Notes: generated by a model not told the origin, from the sequence alone. DNA of 64,000 nt from Hemileia vastatrix (GCA_030280995.1 JASXTE010000014.1:22974150-23038149), one strand, 5' to 3'; positions 24,940 through 35,603 are shown, counted from the first letter of the stretch. Numbers and translations: made by a program.

Positions 24940-25358
24940 TTGGTAGAAGGTTTAGGTGATGACTGGGAAGTGGGAATTCACCACCAAATGGGCAGATGGG
25001 GTGTGTAGATAGAAGAAAATGTTATGTGTTTTCCTCCAAATTTAAGTAGCATAGAGTGAAGAGACACATATAGATGAGAAAAAATGTTATGTATTCACCA
25101 CCAAATTCAAGTAGCATAGAGTGAAGAGACACATAAGGATGGCATCTGAAATTATACTTTATGTGACTTGCTTAAAAATCAATCATGGATGTGATGAGTT
25201 TGGGATCAGGAATTAGGAACGAAAATTGCGAATAAGAGGTGGGATAATGCAGTATTGTGCAATCCTTATCCTTAAGCCATGGGGCTAGTGGGTACAAATC
25301 ATCCACAATTAATAATGTCTGATCCCTAATTGCAGATCCCTGAGCATCTATACGCCCC
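24940..25358 (-). repeat. B1 transposase-side subterminal region and terminus
   Basis: Sequence between the transposase start and the element end, shared with 35,200-35,603, 35,736-36,200 and 47,269-47,580. A near-palindrome around GGGCTAGTGG occurs near 25,283. A 70-80 base segment ending ATAGAGTGAAGAGACACATA is tandemly duplicated at 25,014-25,136. Confidence 0.7.
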
Positions 25359-25394
25359 TAAATAGGTATTAAGTGCTTTTCTGGCTCTTAAATA
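25359..25394 (+). mobile_element. LTR H, second fragment
   Basis: TAAGTGCTTTTCTGGCTC matches the LTR segment GGGCGCTTCTGTGGCTC at 15,360 and 19,655, so this short stretch between B1 and B2/3 is a continuation of LTR H. Confidence 0.6.
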
Positions 25395-25699
25395 GGGGGT
25401 ATAAATGTTGACCAATCCACAATTAAATTAATTGTGGATAAAAATAATTATACCCCAATTATCTTCCACAATTATTTTTTCTAATAATTGGGTTATTAGA
25501 CCTTTTAAGTGTCAATGCTCACCTCTATCCAATATTATTATCCTCAATTTTTCATAACCACATCTTGGAAAAATTCTGTCATAACCACATCTTGCACTAC
25601 TTTCTGTCATAACCACATCCTGTCTATTCAATCTATACATTTAGAACCCCTCCCCATCTCATCTGTTTGTTTCTACTCTTTTTTATCTACAAATATCAC

Positions 25700-27055
25700 C
25701 ACATTCTATGTCCTCATAGATCTTCTCAAAGGCAGGATTCCCCCTGTTTTTCTTCAAATTCCACAACTCCCTTTTTCCCCCCTCAGCTCAGAAATCATAG
25801 ACCGTTCAACTAAAAAAAGATGATCACCTCATACTCATCAACTGGCTAAAAACTAATGCTAATCATGATTCTTGTTTTGATACTGAAAACTCAACTAAGG
25901 TAGGACTCCCCCTGCATCAAAAGTCAATGGATATTTTCTAATGGCCAATGAATTAAGAAACAAGAAAAAGGGAAGGATTGATCTATTTCCTGAAAATATG
26001 TCTCAGCACTTCAAGCACTATTGAAACAAATAAAAGAAGGCTAAGACTCTTTAATCTTCAAATGGTTTTGGTATTACTGACCTTGATTTCACTTAGGGAA
26101 TCAATTCTATAGACAATAAACTTGATTCATTATGTCTTTACTTTAAAGAGATGGATTCCATATTTGGAGAGCATGTAGATGTTAATACTGAAAACATGCT
26201 GGATGGTGAAGATGATATCTCTGAACATGATGTTGAAAGAAATCTTTTTCCTTCCTCTTCTATTCAAGCCCCCCCTCATATGACATACAAAAATCAAGAT
26301 ATCTTTTTAATAGATCCTAATGGCAATATAAATCAACCTGATCTCACTCAAGTGAGATTTTATTTAATCTCCAGTTTTTTTTATTTACATCTCTTTTTCT
26401 TATTTCTAAAAATGCAAAAGAAAAAACTCAGGAGCCACAATCAAGCAAGTCTGAAGCCAGAATTGATGATGCAGAGGAAAATTTTACCTCCAAAAAAAAA
26501 GCAAAGACTCTGAATTTCAACAGTCAAAGAAAACAAAACAGAGATAGATTTTCCCAAACCCCATTTTATTCCATTGATGATTTTCTGGAAAAATGTGAAT
26601 CTTTTAAGTGATAACATACCTCTTAATAATTAAGTGAGTTTTCTTTTCTTTTGTTAATATTCCTTTTCACTCTAGGTAAAGTTGAAGTTTCAAGAAATAC
26701 TCTTAACTTTCAAAAGCAACAATACAAGCTCTCTTTATGCAGGGATGATAGGGCACAAGACTTGAAGGAGAAGAAATTTGAGCTTTGTTTAAAGAGGGAT
26801 AGGAGAGTAAAAGACTTGGAGGAGAATAAATTTGAGCTTTCTTTACAGAAGGATGAGAGGGCACATGACTTGAAGGAGAAGAAATTTGAGATAAAGAAAG
26901 AGGAGAAGGCTCTTGAGTATAATTTCCTATTAAATCTGATGAAACTCACGTATTAAGTTGAAGATGGTAACAAAAATAAAGTTTTCTTGATAGAATGTGT
27001 TAAAGCTAAAAAATCTGTTGAGGAAATTGAATGCTTAATTAAAATTTTTGATTGA
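25700..27055 (+). pseudogene. B2 accessory DNA-binding-type protein
   Basis: Homologous to the B1 gene but free of insertions, so it shows the ancestral arrangement. The N-terminal block (DHLILINWLKT near 25,825) precedes a frame at 26,151-26,340 with MDSIFGEHVDVNTENMLDGE and NLFPSSSIQAPP. An intron with GTGAGT donor near 26,632 and TCTAG acceptor at about 26,685 follows. The tail 26,690-26,956 is a coiled coil of three roughly 20-residue repeats (RDDRAQDLKEKKFEL, RDRRVKDLEENKFEL, KDERAHDLKEKKFEI). The tail motif KSVEEIECLI occurs once. Scattered stops show it is broken. Confidence 0.7.
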
Positions 27056-27659
27056 TTAATAGTTTTTTTGTTTTATTTCCCATTTCACTTGGTTATAATT
27101 CTTTACACATGGCAGTTAACTAGTGTGACAGCCTAGATTTCTAATTATAGTGATTCCATGAAGGTTATACAACCTTTGACCATGCACAGCCTACTATGTA
27201 TTTGGCCATTAATAGTATACAACCTAAAACATTAACAGTAGCTTTCCCTCAGATAAGTCAGCAGTATTTTTTGCTCAAAAAAGTTAGCAGTATCATTCCC
27301 TCAATCAAGTTAGCAGTATCACTTGCTCATTCTAATTATTCCTCAATGTTATAGTTAGAATTCCATTATTTTCATTGTAAACGTTAGTGTTAATGTTAGA
27401 ATTAGGGTTAGGGTACATAGATGGTTTCTTATAGCACAATTTATGTGATACAGATTGTCAATGATAAAATTTTTATTTTATTTATGTCTATTAGGTTGTC
27501 ACCAGGCTATAATATGCAGGTATTCACTATAATTAGAAGTTTAGGTTGACACCAGTTAATAATATGCAGGTAATTGCTTTAATTAGAAGTTTAGGTTGTC
27601 TCTGGATAAATGCCCTTTAAAAATTAGCAAAAAAAAACTACTTACCTTAAATAAATTAC
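27056..27659. other. non-coding stretch, possible LTR-like start at 27,124
   Basis: TGTGACAGCCTAGATTTC at 27,124 resembles the starts of the LTRs ending at 46,123 and 63,573 but no matching end was found. A short motif AGTTAGCAGTATCA recurs three times (27,255-27,325), and a roughly 67-base unit with AATATGCAGGTA and TTAGAAGTTTAGGTTG repeats at 27,490-27,602. Confidence 0.4.
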
Positions 27660-27925
27660 TAAAGTCACTGCTAGTTGCAGCTTGGTTCTCTCCCAGCCAG
27701 GAAGAACCTGGATGGGAGAGAACAAAAAAAATTTAAAAAATGAAAAAAACCACACACCTTTAAAAAAAATGACTGAAGTTGCTGCTTGTGGCAGCAACTT
27801 CAGTTTTCTCCCAGCCAGGAAGAAACTGGCTGTGAGAGAACATAAAAATAAAAAAATGAGAAAAATGAAAAAAAATCCACACACCTTCACAGGAGTAAAA
27901 ACCAGCAAACTAGATTTCTAGTCAT
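27660..27925. repeat. tandem array, about 110 bp unit, left block
   Basis: Two units with GACTGAAGTTGCTGC, GGTTCTCTCCCAGCCAGG (an arm of an inverted repeat with CTGGCTGGGAGAGAAC), an A-rich stretch and CACACACCTTT. The array ends near ACTAGATTTCTAGT, a palindrome at 27,909. The same unit forms the array at 31,925-32,290. Confidence 0.7.
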
Positions 27926-28189
27926 TTTTATGGTTTCTGGTTGTGACCCTGTGTGTGATTCTGGTAATGACCATGTCTGAGACCTGTACATTTTTTTCCC
28001 ACTTTCTTGCCTCACAATATTGTTTTTTAGTAGCAGTCACTACCCCCCCTGTAGGTGCTGTCCAGTTGAGATCTTTTTTCTCTCCCTCATATTCCCCCAT
28101 AACTCATCCTTCTCTTTCATCTGTGGTGATTAATTTCCTTATTATATTTCTGTTTATCTTTCCCTTCATCCTCACCCCTGATTTTTTCT

Positions 28190-28440
28190 CTTCTATCATT
28201 CACTATCACACCTCACTTCTTACCTCTTTGAAGCCATGGAAATCTGGTGGACATCTAAGTTTACCTGAGTTGGGCTATATAGCAGAATTTGTATAGCCAA
28301 GTGAGATTCGAGTGGTTCAAGGGCCTGCAAATCAGTTTGACCACCACACATCACCATGTTATGAGACTCATGTTTTCTCAAAAGTTTTTCTTCTCTTCAA
28401 TGAGCTTGTAAATTATATTAAGCATTCAAATTTCTTAGTT
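28190..28440 (+). pseudogene. fragment resembling the C-terminal part of a 2OG oxygenase
   Basis: KSGGHLSLPELGYIAEFV ends in a stop at about 28,296. In the same reading direction PSEIRVVQGPANQFDHHTSP and ETHVFSKV follow. The GG...PELG...H pattern fits the second half of a 2OG-Fe(II) beta-helix and parallels GGHFIFPELKYMVEF at 33,480. Too short for firm assignment. Upstream 27,943-28,190 is an open frame without recognisable content. Confidence 0.4.
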
Positions 28441-28830
28441 CTGTTGGTGTGAATATGAAAATATATTTAGATGGAAGTGATGAAAATGGTAAACTACAAT
28501 GTAAGTCTTTACTTGAAATCATATTTCCCCAAGATTCTTTGTTTTCCTTTGAATTTTGCTTAAATTAATAATTATTTTACATATATTTATATTTGTGTTG
28601 TTTATTTACTTATTGCATTTATTTTTTTAATAGTCATCTTATCTTCTTTTTTTCTTTCCTAGCTCAGTCAACCACAACCAAGTTGAACAGATTTGCACTT
28701 GCCTCATCCTATTTCAAAAAACCATGCATTGTACATTTCCCCCTTATATATATATATATTCTTTATATGTATATGTATATATATTCTTTTTTTTATATTT
28801 TTTATAAAAGCTGTTGATTTATCCAACCAC

Positions 28831-29033
28831 AAATACAGCCATATTTGAAATAACTGGTGCAGTTTTACTAAAAAATTCAAAACTTAGGGCAAGATCAATT
28901 GAAATTTGACTGCAAATTTAGCCTCCATTCACCAAAAATTTGCCAGTTTCTCTGTCAAATTTAAATCTTTCTGTCTCAAAATTTGGATTCATTTTGCTAA
29001 ACTGCACCAACCATTTTGAGTTTGGCTGTAAAA
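28831..29033. mobile_element. MITE with TA-flanked terminal inverted repeats, copy 1
   Basis: Ends TACAGCCATATTTGAAATAA and (reverse complement) TTACAGCCAAACTCAAAATG, both continuing into TGGTGCAGTTTA. About 200 bases, no coding capacity, TA at both borders. Interior and ends match the copy at 50,487-50,697. The TA dinucleotide suggests a Tc1/mariner-type relative. Confidence 0.7.
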
Positions 29034-29051
29034 ATTGATTTATTCACAACC

Positions 29052-30485
29052 ATGCCTCAAAGACAAAGAATTGAAGATGAACCCCTGCTATGTCCTTTGG
29101 TAAGTGTTTCTGTAATTGTCCTTACCAATCAAAAATCCTCTGTTGTCTCCAACTCATCATCAATACCACTCTTCTCAGTCCTGAAAGGAGATGTCTTACT
29201 CTCACAAAATCATCTGAGAATGCTCAATTTATCTGTGGGTCAGCTAACTGGAAGCCTAGTGACTTCAGATTTGTAGCCACAAGATCATGGACCTCAACTT
29301 CCAGCTCAGATCCCTTGTCACTATCAACCAAATCACCCTTCCCACCAACACCTCCTCTTTTCCCTCCACCTGTTCTCCCTTTCCCATTCTCATAAAGGCT
29401 TGCATGAAGTTCACACCAAAATCAAATGTCTGCACTCAAAAATCTCTGTGCCCTATCATTCTCTCCATCTTTCTATTTTCCGTCTTGAAAAGTTCTATAT
29501 CACTGCTGAACTTTATTTCAGAGCTTCTTACTTTGTTTCTTTAGCTTGAAGACTCAAGTCTCAAATCTCACTTCTCCTAAAAATCCTTCACAAGCTGACC
29601 TCAAAGGACTCTCTTTTACCAAAGCCGCTTTCAGTCTATCCCAGCTTTCTGACCTCCTTTCAGCTGTCCATCATCTCCCATCTGACCATGTTCCTCACCC
29701 TTCCCCTTCTTCCTCTCAATATTCTATATCAAATTCTGAGAAACTCTTACCTTCAATCAGATCACTCTGGACAATAGAAATGTATATTCCCTCTATTATT
29801 ACTGCTTGTCAAAGTTTCAGGTCTGAAATGGGAAATTCTTTTACTAAATCTTCCCTTCAAACTGCCTTTAATCTCCATATCTTGCCATTGGCCATAGCCT
29901 CACTTGTTTCTGACTTAACCAGTAGTGTGACTGGCCAAGTTCATTCTTCATTTGATTTAATGGAATTAGACCAAGAAGAAGGGTGGAAAGTTTTGTTTGT
30001 TCTTTATTTTCAGGTTGTTTTCTTTTATTTTATTTTGGTAGCTTCATATCAATTAAATATAGAATTTTTCTTGTATATTTTAGACACATCATCCATTATC
30101 TGCGATTTCGGATACAAATCACATTCTAGAGCCACACCAACTCCTGATACACTTCTTCAGAAGACAAATACTCCCTCAATTATTAAAGCTGAAATCATCT
30201 GAACATACCCCAGTAAAAGCAAAAAGTCCTTTGAATATTTCTGCAACAACTCCTTTTTCACCAAAATTAGGCTGTGCCATTTTAAATAGGGATTTCAAAA
30301 CTGCCATTGAATTAGAAGGAAACAAAACAATTCTGGACAAATTTTCTTTAAATGATGCCACAATTTTTTATCTTAGCCCTTGCTGGACAAAAGTAACCAG
30401 GTACAAACCATTTGACTTTTGTAGTTTAAAAATATTTTCAATTAATGAGAGGTTTGGAGACTGGAAATTGGGACTTATATGTTGA
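29052..30485 (+). CDS. unrecognised gene-like region, probably broken
   Basis: ATG at 29,052 gives MPQRQRIEDEPLLCPL followed by a good splice donor (GTAAGT at 29,100). Further protein-like stretches run in changing frames: 29,287-29,544, 29,546-30,000 (ADLKGLSFTKAAFSLSQLSD, SSVTGQVHSSFDLMELDQEE) and, after a plausible TTTTAG acceptor near 30,080, a frame to 30,485 ending ERFGDWKLGLIC. A Ser/Pro-rich first half and a compact second half recall gag-like or domesticated transposon proteins, but I recognise no domain. Exon structure is uncertain. Confidence 0.35.
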
Positions 30486-30489
30486 TTTT

Positions 30490-31560
30490 TCCAAAAACTG
30501 TAACTGAAAATAGGCCAGCATGCTGTGGATTCTTTCTGATATACAAATTTTTTCACTCTGTGTGAGGAATAACTGATTAAGGTTAAAAAGGAAAAATTAC
30601 CATTATCCCCAGCCGCTTCATTAACCCTTCCAATCTGGAAAGATAATTTAATGTAAAATTGTCAATTTTTCAAGGCTAGGGAAATTGAAAGGCAGAGAAA
30701 TCATTATAAAGGGATTTTTTTTGAATTTTTACAATCTCACCCAACAAGGGACATGAAGGAACACAGGTATAACAAAATAGGGCTATTTACACATTGTTTA
30801 TGGTAGAAAAGATGATGAGGGCAGAAAGAGCAATGACAAAGTAGCCAATGGGTATTTACTGTGAGAGAGGAAGATTGTTAGGAAATATTTGTGTATTAAT
30901 TAAAAATACGGCTCCTTCTGAGGTGATGGGAGAGGGAGAGAGAGGGGCTGAAATGGTGAAGGGAACATTACTGAGCAAAGTAAAGGCTGCTTGTGACCAG
31001 TAAATGATGAGATTGATGATCAAAACAGTAAGAAACAAGAGCAGTTATATGATAATTATCTAGTTGTCCATGTGGTCTATTTTTATGTGAAAAGACTATA
31101 AGGAGATAGTATTTGAGTGATCAGATAATATCTTGTCAATATAGAATAATAACTATAGTGTTCACATGAGAATGTTTCAGCCAGATAAAAAATAGTTAGA
31201 ACAGGATTTATGAAGCACAAACTACTGAGAACAAAATTTGTAAATTAATGCTAACAAAAATTCCCAATCAAAGCCACTTCATTTTCACCCAGTTCACTTC
31301 CGCACTTCTGCCATTTTAATCACACTCAATACTTTTTCTGAATAGCATGTATCTTAGTTTACTTTTAAAATTTCCCTGTTCTTTCTAGCCTCATTTCCCC
31401 CTCCTGACTTTCCCTTCATTTTTTTTGTCATTTCCTCTCCTTCATCTCCATAGCTGGGTGAAATTGCAAGAAATAATAATAATAAAGGTAGAGAAAAAAA
31501 ATTAAAAAGGAAGGAGGAAAATTTTTCAAAAAATTTTAAGCAAAGAATTGTGAAAAAAAT
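30490..31560. other. non-coding stretch, no recognised gene
   Basis: No protein with recognisable features, no terminal repeats seen. Short minus-strand frames (30,856-31,038; 31,354-31,569) look spurious. Confidence 0.45.
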
Positions 31561-31599
31561 TTTATTCACTTGACATACCAGCTAACATAGCAAGTAAAC

Positions 31600-31830
31600 A
31601 GGAAATGGAAGGAAGGGGCAAGTAAACATAACTGAAAAGGAAGGTGCAAGAAGACAAAAGAGGGAGAGAAGGAGCAAGGAAGTAAAAGAGGGACAGAAGG
31701 AACAAGAAAGTAAAAGAGGGATGGAAGGAGAAAGAAAGAAAAATAGGAACAGAGGCAGGGGGCAAGAAAAAGAGGAGAATGAAAAAAGGGGAGAATGGAA
31801 GGGAGGGAGAGAGTGAACAAGTTATTGAGT
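31600..31830. repeat. purine-rich minisatellite, about 30 bp unit
   Basis: Units like AAGTAAAAGAGGGACAGAAG plus GAACAAG recur at least three times (31,650-31,740) inside a wholly purine-rich strand. The long minus-strand frames here are low-complexity artefacts. Confidence 0.6.
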
Positions 31831-31924
31831 GAATTTTGATGGACAATAAAAAGGGGGAATGGGCTGAACCAGGTTTACTCCTAGGTATTGAAAAGAATCA
31901 CAACCAGGGCTTGAACAAGGTCAA

Positions 31925-32290
31925 AAAACAACTAGATTTCTAGTTCACAGGTTTTTCCTCCTGTGTTTTAAAAAAACAATCAAAGTTTCTGCAACTAGCA
32001 GCAACTTCGGTTCTCTGCCAGCCAGGAATAACCTGGCTGGGAGAGAACCAAAAATAAACAAAATGAAAAAAATGAAAAAAATCCCACACACTTTTAAAAA
32101 AACAAGTGAAGTCACTGCCACTAGCAGTGACTTTGGTTCTCTCCCAGCCAGGTTCTTCCTAGCTGGGAGAAAACAAAAAATTAAAAAAATTAAAAAAAAT
32201 GAAAAGAAAAGAAAAAAACGCACACACCTTTAAAAAACTGACTGAAGTCTCTGGCACTAGCAGCAACTTTGGTTCTCTTGCATAAAAAAG
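31925..32290. repeat. tandem array, about 110 bp unit, right block
   Basis: Three units of the repeat also found at 27,660-27,925, in the same orientation (CAACTTCGGTTCTCTGCCAG, CCTGGCTGGGAGAGAAC, CACACAC). It starts at AACTAGATTTCTAGTT (31,928), echoing ACTAGATTTCTAGT at 27,909. Direct arrays about 4.2 kb apart may be subterminal repeats of one element. Confidence 0.65.
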
Positions 32291-32663
32291 ATAAAAAAAA
32301 GAATTAAAAAATTTTTGCCAAAAAAGACTGAACTCACCTTTAGCAAATAAATAAATAGCTCTTTGTTTTTGGAGAAGAAGATTTATCTTTTAAACTCAAG
32401 GCTTTCATATATTTCAATTTTCAGAACTTTCAGATTTAATAATGTAAGCTCTTTAATATTTAAATTAATAGAACAAATGTATTTCCTTCAGGTCTGTATG
32501 GGGTTTTTAGTGTGGTTTATTAGTTGTAGCCCCCCCAGAAACAATAATATCTGTTGGGGATCTAAGTGGGGTTTATTAGTTGTATCCCACCCACAAACAA
32601 AAATATTTTTTGGAAGATTTTTGTTAGTTTTTTAATTGTTTTTTATTTTAAAGTAGATTTAAT

Positions 32664-33740
32664 ATGACAAGAAGAGGAAATGGACATAAAAATAAGAGCT
32701 CTTATCTCAGAAGGGAGGGGGAGGCCTGGGGAGATGAGGTGGGAACTGATTTTGAAGAGGTTTGGTACAGAACTTATCCATTTCAGAAGGGTTTTACATC
32801 TTATGGACTATCCCTGCATTCTCTAATTCTTACAACACTGGGACCTATCACATAGCTCATGTCTCACCAAAACCTTTAGTAATTCAACCTTCTAACCATG
32901 AAATTTTTCCACTGATTGTGAAGTACTTTCAACTTGAAGAATTGAAGAGCTTGGGTATTTTAGAATATTCCAGGAAATTTTGTGAATTCCTAAGAATGTT
33001 GAGGCATAAAATAAAGACTAATTCTACTCATAAAAAAGGAGTTGGTGAGGGTAATAAGTATGCTTCTGCGGAATGAGTTTCTAATTGAAATATATTTGAC
33101 ATCAGTGAGTATATTTATTAATTTTTAAACTTAATTATACTTATTAAATCTCCAGGTCTTTTTTTAAAATTTAAAAAGAGATGATGAAAAGGTATGGGAG
33201 GCTGTAGGATTCATCTTTTATTTTTAAAATTTTTTATTTAAGCTTCTTGCTTCAAAATACTATAGTGACTCTTTGAAACTGATGACTGAACTAGATCTTT
33301 CTTCCTATGATGGTGCTAATTCTTTTGGAGGTCTCTTAACTTGGACTTCTAGAGGCTTCTACAATGTGCCACACAAAGATTTGAATGTCAGTGATACTAT
33401 CCTGGGTGTTTGGTGGCCAACAACTTTAGATGGACTTTTGGATGAAGATTCTTGGAAGGAAGGCACACCTAGACAAAATGGAGGCCACTTTATCTTTCCA
33501 GAGCTCAAGTATATGGTGGAGTTTGAGAAGTGTGATGGTTTATGGGTGATTATTTGGCCTGCTATCAAACTATTTTATCAAAAAACTACAGTAAAAGAGT
33601 TTGGTAACTTTACAAGGCTAGGTTCTTTAATTCAAATCAGTAAAAGACTATCAAAATCTATTAAAACATTAAAAATGCTTATACCAGATGCTGTAATGTC
33701 TGATTATATAAAAATGAAGGAAAAAGAAAAGTTAGAATAA
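32664..33740 (+). pseudogene. second Tet-like 2OG oxygenase, distal His lost
   Basis: A first part (32,664-33,076, frameshifted: FPLIVKYFQLEELKSLG) and, after a probable intron ending in TTTAAG near 33,241, a clean frame to 33,740. The latter reads SYDGANSFGGLLTWTSRGFY then NVPHKDLN, supplying HxD. Next come GGHFIFPELKYMVEFEKCDG, LWVIIWPAIKLFYQKTT and FTRLGSLIQISKRLSKSIK. These blocks follow the fungal Tet-like order. Where B-family copies have D-N-H-K-T-T this one has F-Y-Q-K-T-T, so the distal iron ligand appears replaced by Gln. It converges on the B2/3 transposase and is oriented opposite to the B1 oxygenase, so it may be an independent acquisition. Motif-based call. Confidence 0.6.
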
Positions 33741-33796
33741 TTACATGATAGATTTCTTCAAAACTATTGGATCATACTGGATGTTTAGAAATTGAT

Positions 33797-33826
33797 AATT
33801 ATTATTATTATTATTATTATTATCAA
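33797..33826. repeat. (ATT)n microsatellite
   Basis: About ten uninterrupted ATT units. Confidence 0.9.
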
Positions 33827-33989
33827 AAGGCATGTATATCATTAGAATAATAAATTTAATTTTATCAGAATGGGAAACTTAAATAAATATAGACTGAGGG
33901 ATACAAGAGGAGAGGAGGAAAAAGATATGAGGGGTGAAAGAAAAAAAGAATGAAATATTATAAAAAATTTAAAGGAGTTGTGCTGAGAA

Positions 33990-35185
33990 ATGATGGAATG
34001 TGATTGGAATAATGATAGAGCATATTCCAATTGAAATTAAATTTTGTTAATAAAGGGGAAGAGGGTTGGTTCAGTTTCAGGATCCTCTTCTTCAAAAAGA
34101 TCATACCACTCATCCTTCAAATCAGCCAGAATATTATGGAGTATAACACAATTCATTATCCAATAATTTGTAGTTTTTATTTCCATTTTTTTTAAAATTG
34201 GATTCTGAGTTCCCAGAGACTAGAAAATCTTCCCTTTAAAATCCCAATAACATGTTCAATTTGTACTCTTGATTGTGCAAGATGATAATTAAAAGATGTT
34301 TTTGGGTCATTTTCTAATGTTGCACCTTGGAAAGCAGGTATAATGTTTTTTCCACTTGCATATTCTGAGTCTGCAAGGAGGTACTGAGATTTTTCAAAGT
34401 ATTGGTGAGGATTTTGAGAAATCTTCATTCTTTGGAACAAAGAAAAGTCATGACATGAGCCAGGGAAGCCACTATGAAAAGAAATAAACCTTTAATTGAT
34501 ATCACACACAAGTTGAACAGCAATAGAGTATTTAGAAAGAAGATAAAAAGTTACTTCTTGAAGAGAAATTTGAGAAAATTTTAAAGAAACATTATTTTGC
34601 AATCAAAATAATGGTTGCCATCATGAGCATGCTTTTGGCTCAAAGGTATAGTTTTACCATCAACAAAACCTACACAGCCAGGGAAACCTTCAGCTTGCAT
34701 TACTGGAGCCAATTCAAGTTGCTGTTGTGGAGTTGTCTAAGAAAGTGTTTGAGACTTGAGAGAAAGGATAGCAATAATAAAGTGCTTGGTTTATAATTTG
34801 AAAGTACCATATCCTATTGTAAAGAGATTATCTAAATGTCTTACAGCAGCACCATTTCCATTTTAAACTAAGCAACATAGTGAAACAGCAAGTTGGAAGG
34901 CAGGATTAAATTGTTTTTTATTGGAATTATTATGGAAGATAAGATGATTGGAGATGAGTTGAGAAAGTTTGAAAAAGAATCAGGAGAAGTTTGAAAAAGT
35001 TGTGTGAAGTTTAAATGAGGAATTTCAAGAATTAAGGCAAGTTCATATCTGGAATCATGATGAAGATTTGTCCCCCTTGGAGTGATGTAACACTTTTTGG
35101 AAATATAAGACATATAAGCTAAAGTGTCTTCCAAACCAGAGTCAGAATCAGAGTCAGCAGCTAAAGTTAAAGTGATAGCATTCAT
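33990..35185 (-). pseudogene. B2/3 Harbinger DDE transposase, damaged
   Basis: N-terminal frame 35,185-34,868 (MNAITLTLAADSDSDSGLED, KKCYITPRGTNLHHD). The core is in other frames: GFPGCVGFVDGKTIPLSQ near 34,670 (first catalytic Asp) and GSCHDFSLF near 34,455. Frame 34,440-34,192 has LLADSEYASGKNIIPAFQG and VQIEHVIGILKGRFSSLWE (catalytic Glu). The C-terminal part runs to about 33,990. All DDE positions are still readable, but frameshifts and stops break the gene. Confidence 0.85.
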
Positions 35186-35189
35186 AGCT

Positions 35190-35603
35190 GAGTGAAATTG
35201 CTTCCTAGTAGAGAGTTACTTCATTACTTTTGATAGAAGTTTAGAAGATGAGTGGGAAGTGGGAATTTGCCACCAAATGGGCAGGTGGGTTGCGTAGATT
35301 GAAAAAAATGTTTTGTGTTCAACACCAAAATTAAGTAGCATAGAGTTAAGAGAGACATATTGATAGCATCTGCAATTGTATGTCATGTGACTCTCTTACA
35401 AATTAATCATGGATGTGATGAGTTTTGGATCATGAATTAGGAATGGAAATTGGGGTATAAGAGGCGGGATAATACACTATTGTACATTACTTATCCACTA
35501 GCCCCAGGACTAGTGGATAATAATCTTCTGCAATTGATAACTTTGGATGCAGGAAAAAAAATTCCTGATCCCTAATTGTGGATCCCTGAACATTGATACC
35601 CCC
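35190..35603 (-). repeat. B2/3 transposase-side terminus with subterminal hairpin
   Basis: Ends with the reverse complement of GGGGGTATCAATGTTCAGGG. The near-palindrome TCCACTAGCCCCAGGACTAG at 35,494-35,520 is perfect in B6 (47,355-47,386). Confidence 0.8.

Larger units (their letters stand above)
12881..25358 (+). mobile_element. PIF/Harbinger transposon B1, three genes, twice interrupted
   Basis: Termini are degenerate GGGAGGTATCAATG (left) and the reverse complement of GGGGCGTATAGATG (right), matching family-B ends elsewhere (GGGGGTATCAATGTTCAGGG). A TAA is present at both junctions, as expected for Harbinger. Contents: accessory DNA-binding-type gene (+), Tet-like oxygenase pseudogene (-), and DDE transposase pseudogene (-). 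Younger insertions are a solo LTR (14,055-15,000) and a gypsy element (15,032-20,376), both inside the accessory gene. Without them B1 is about 6.2 kb. Confidence 0.8.
25395..35603 (+). mobile_element. Harbinger B2/3, composite copy
   Basis: The left terminus GGGGGTATAAATGTTGACC and the right terminus (reverse complement of GGGGGTATCAATGTTCAGGG) are in the same relative orientation as in B1, and fragments of LTR H lie on both sides. The accessory gene (+) is at the left and the transposase pseudogene (-) at the right. The middle 6.7 kb does not match B1. It holds repeat arrays, a MITE, an unrecognised open region and Tet-like oxygenase sequences, so it is either another insertion or a divergent cargo. 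Confidence 0.6.

Noticed and set aside
27406..27418. TTAGGGTTAGGG, telomere-like repeat
   Set aside because: Only two units, with ordinary AT-rich context on both sides. Similar AGGGTTAGGTTT strings at 37,275-37,760 belong to a degenerate interspersed repeat, not a telomere.
31562..31846. Two overlapping minus-strand frames rich in F, L, P and S
   Set aside because: Purine-rich minisatellite read in reverse; no domain or conserved feature.
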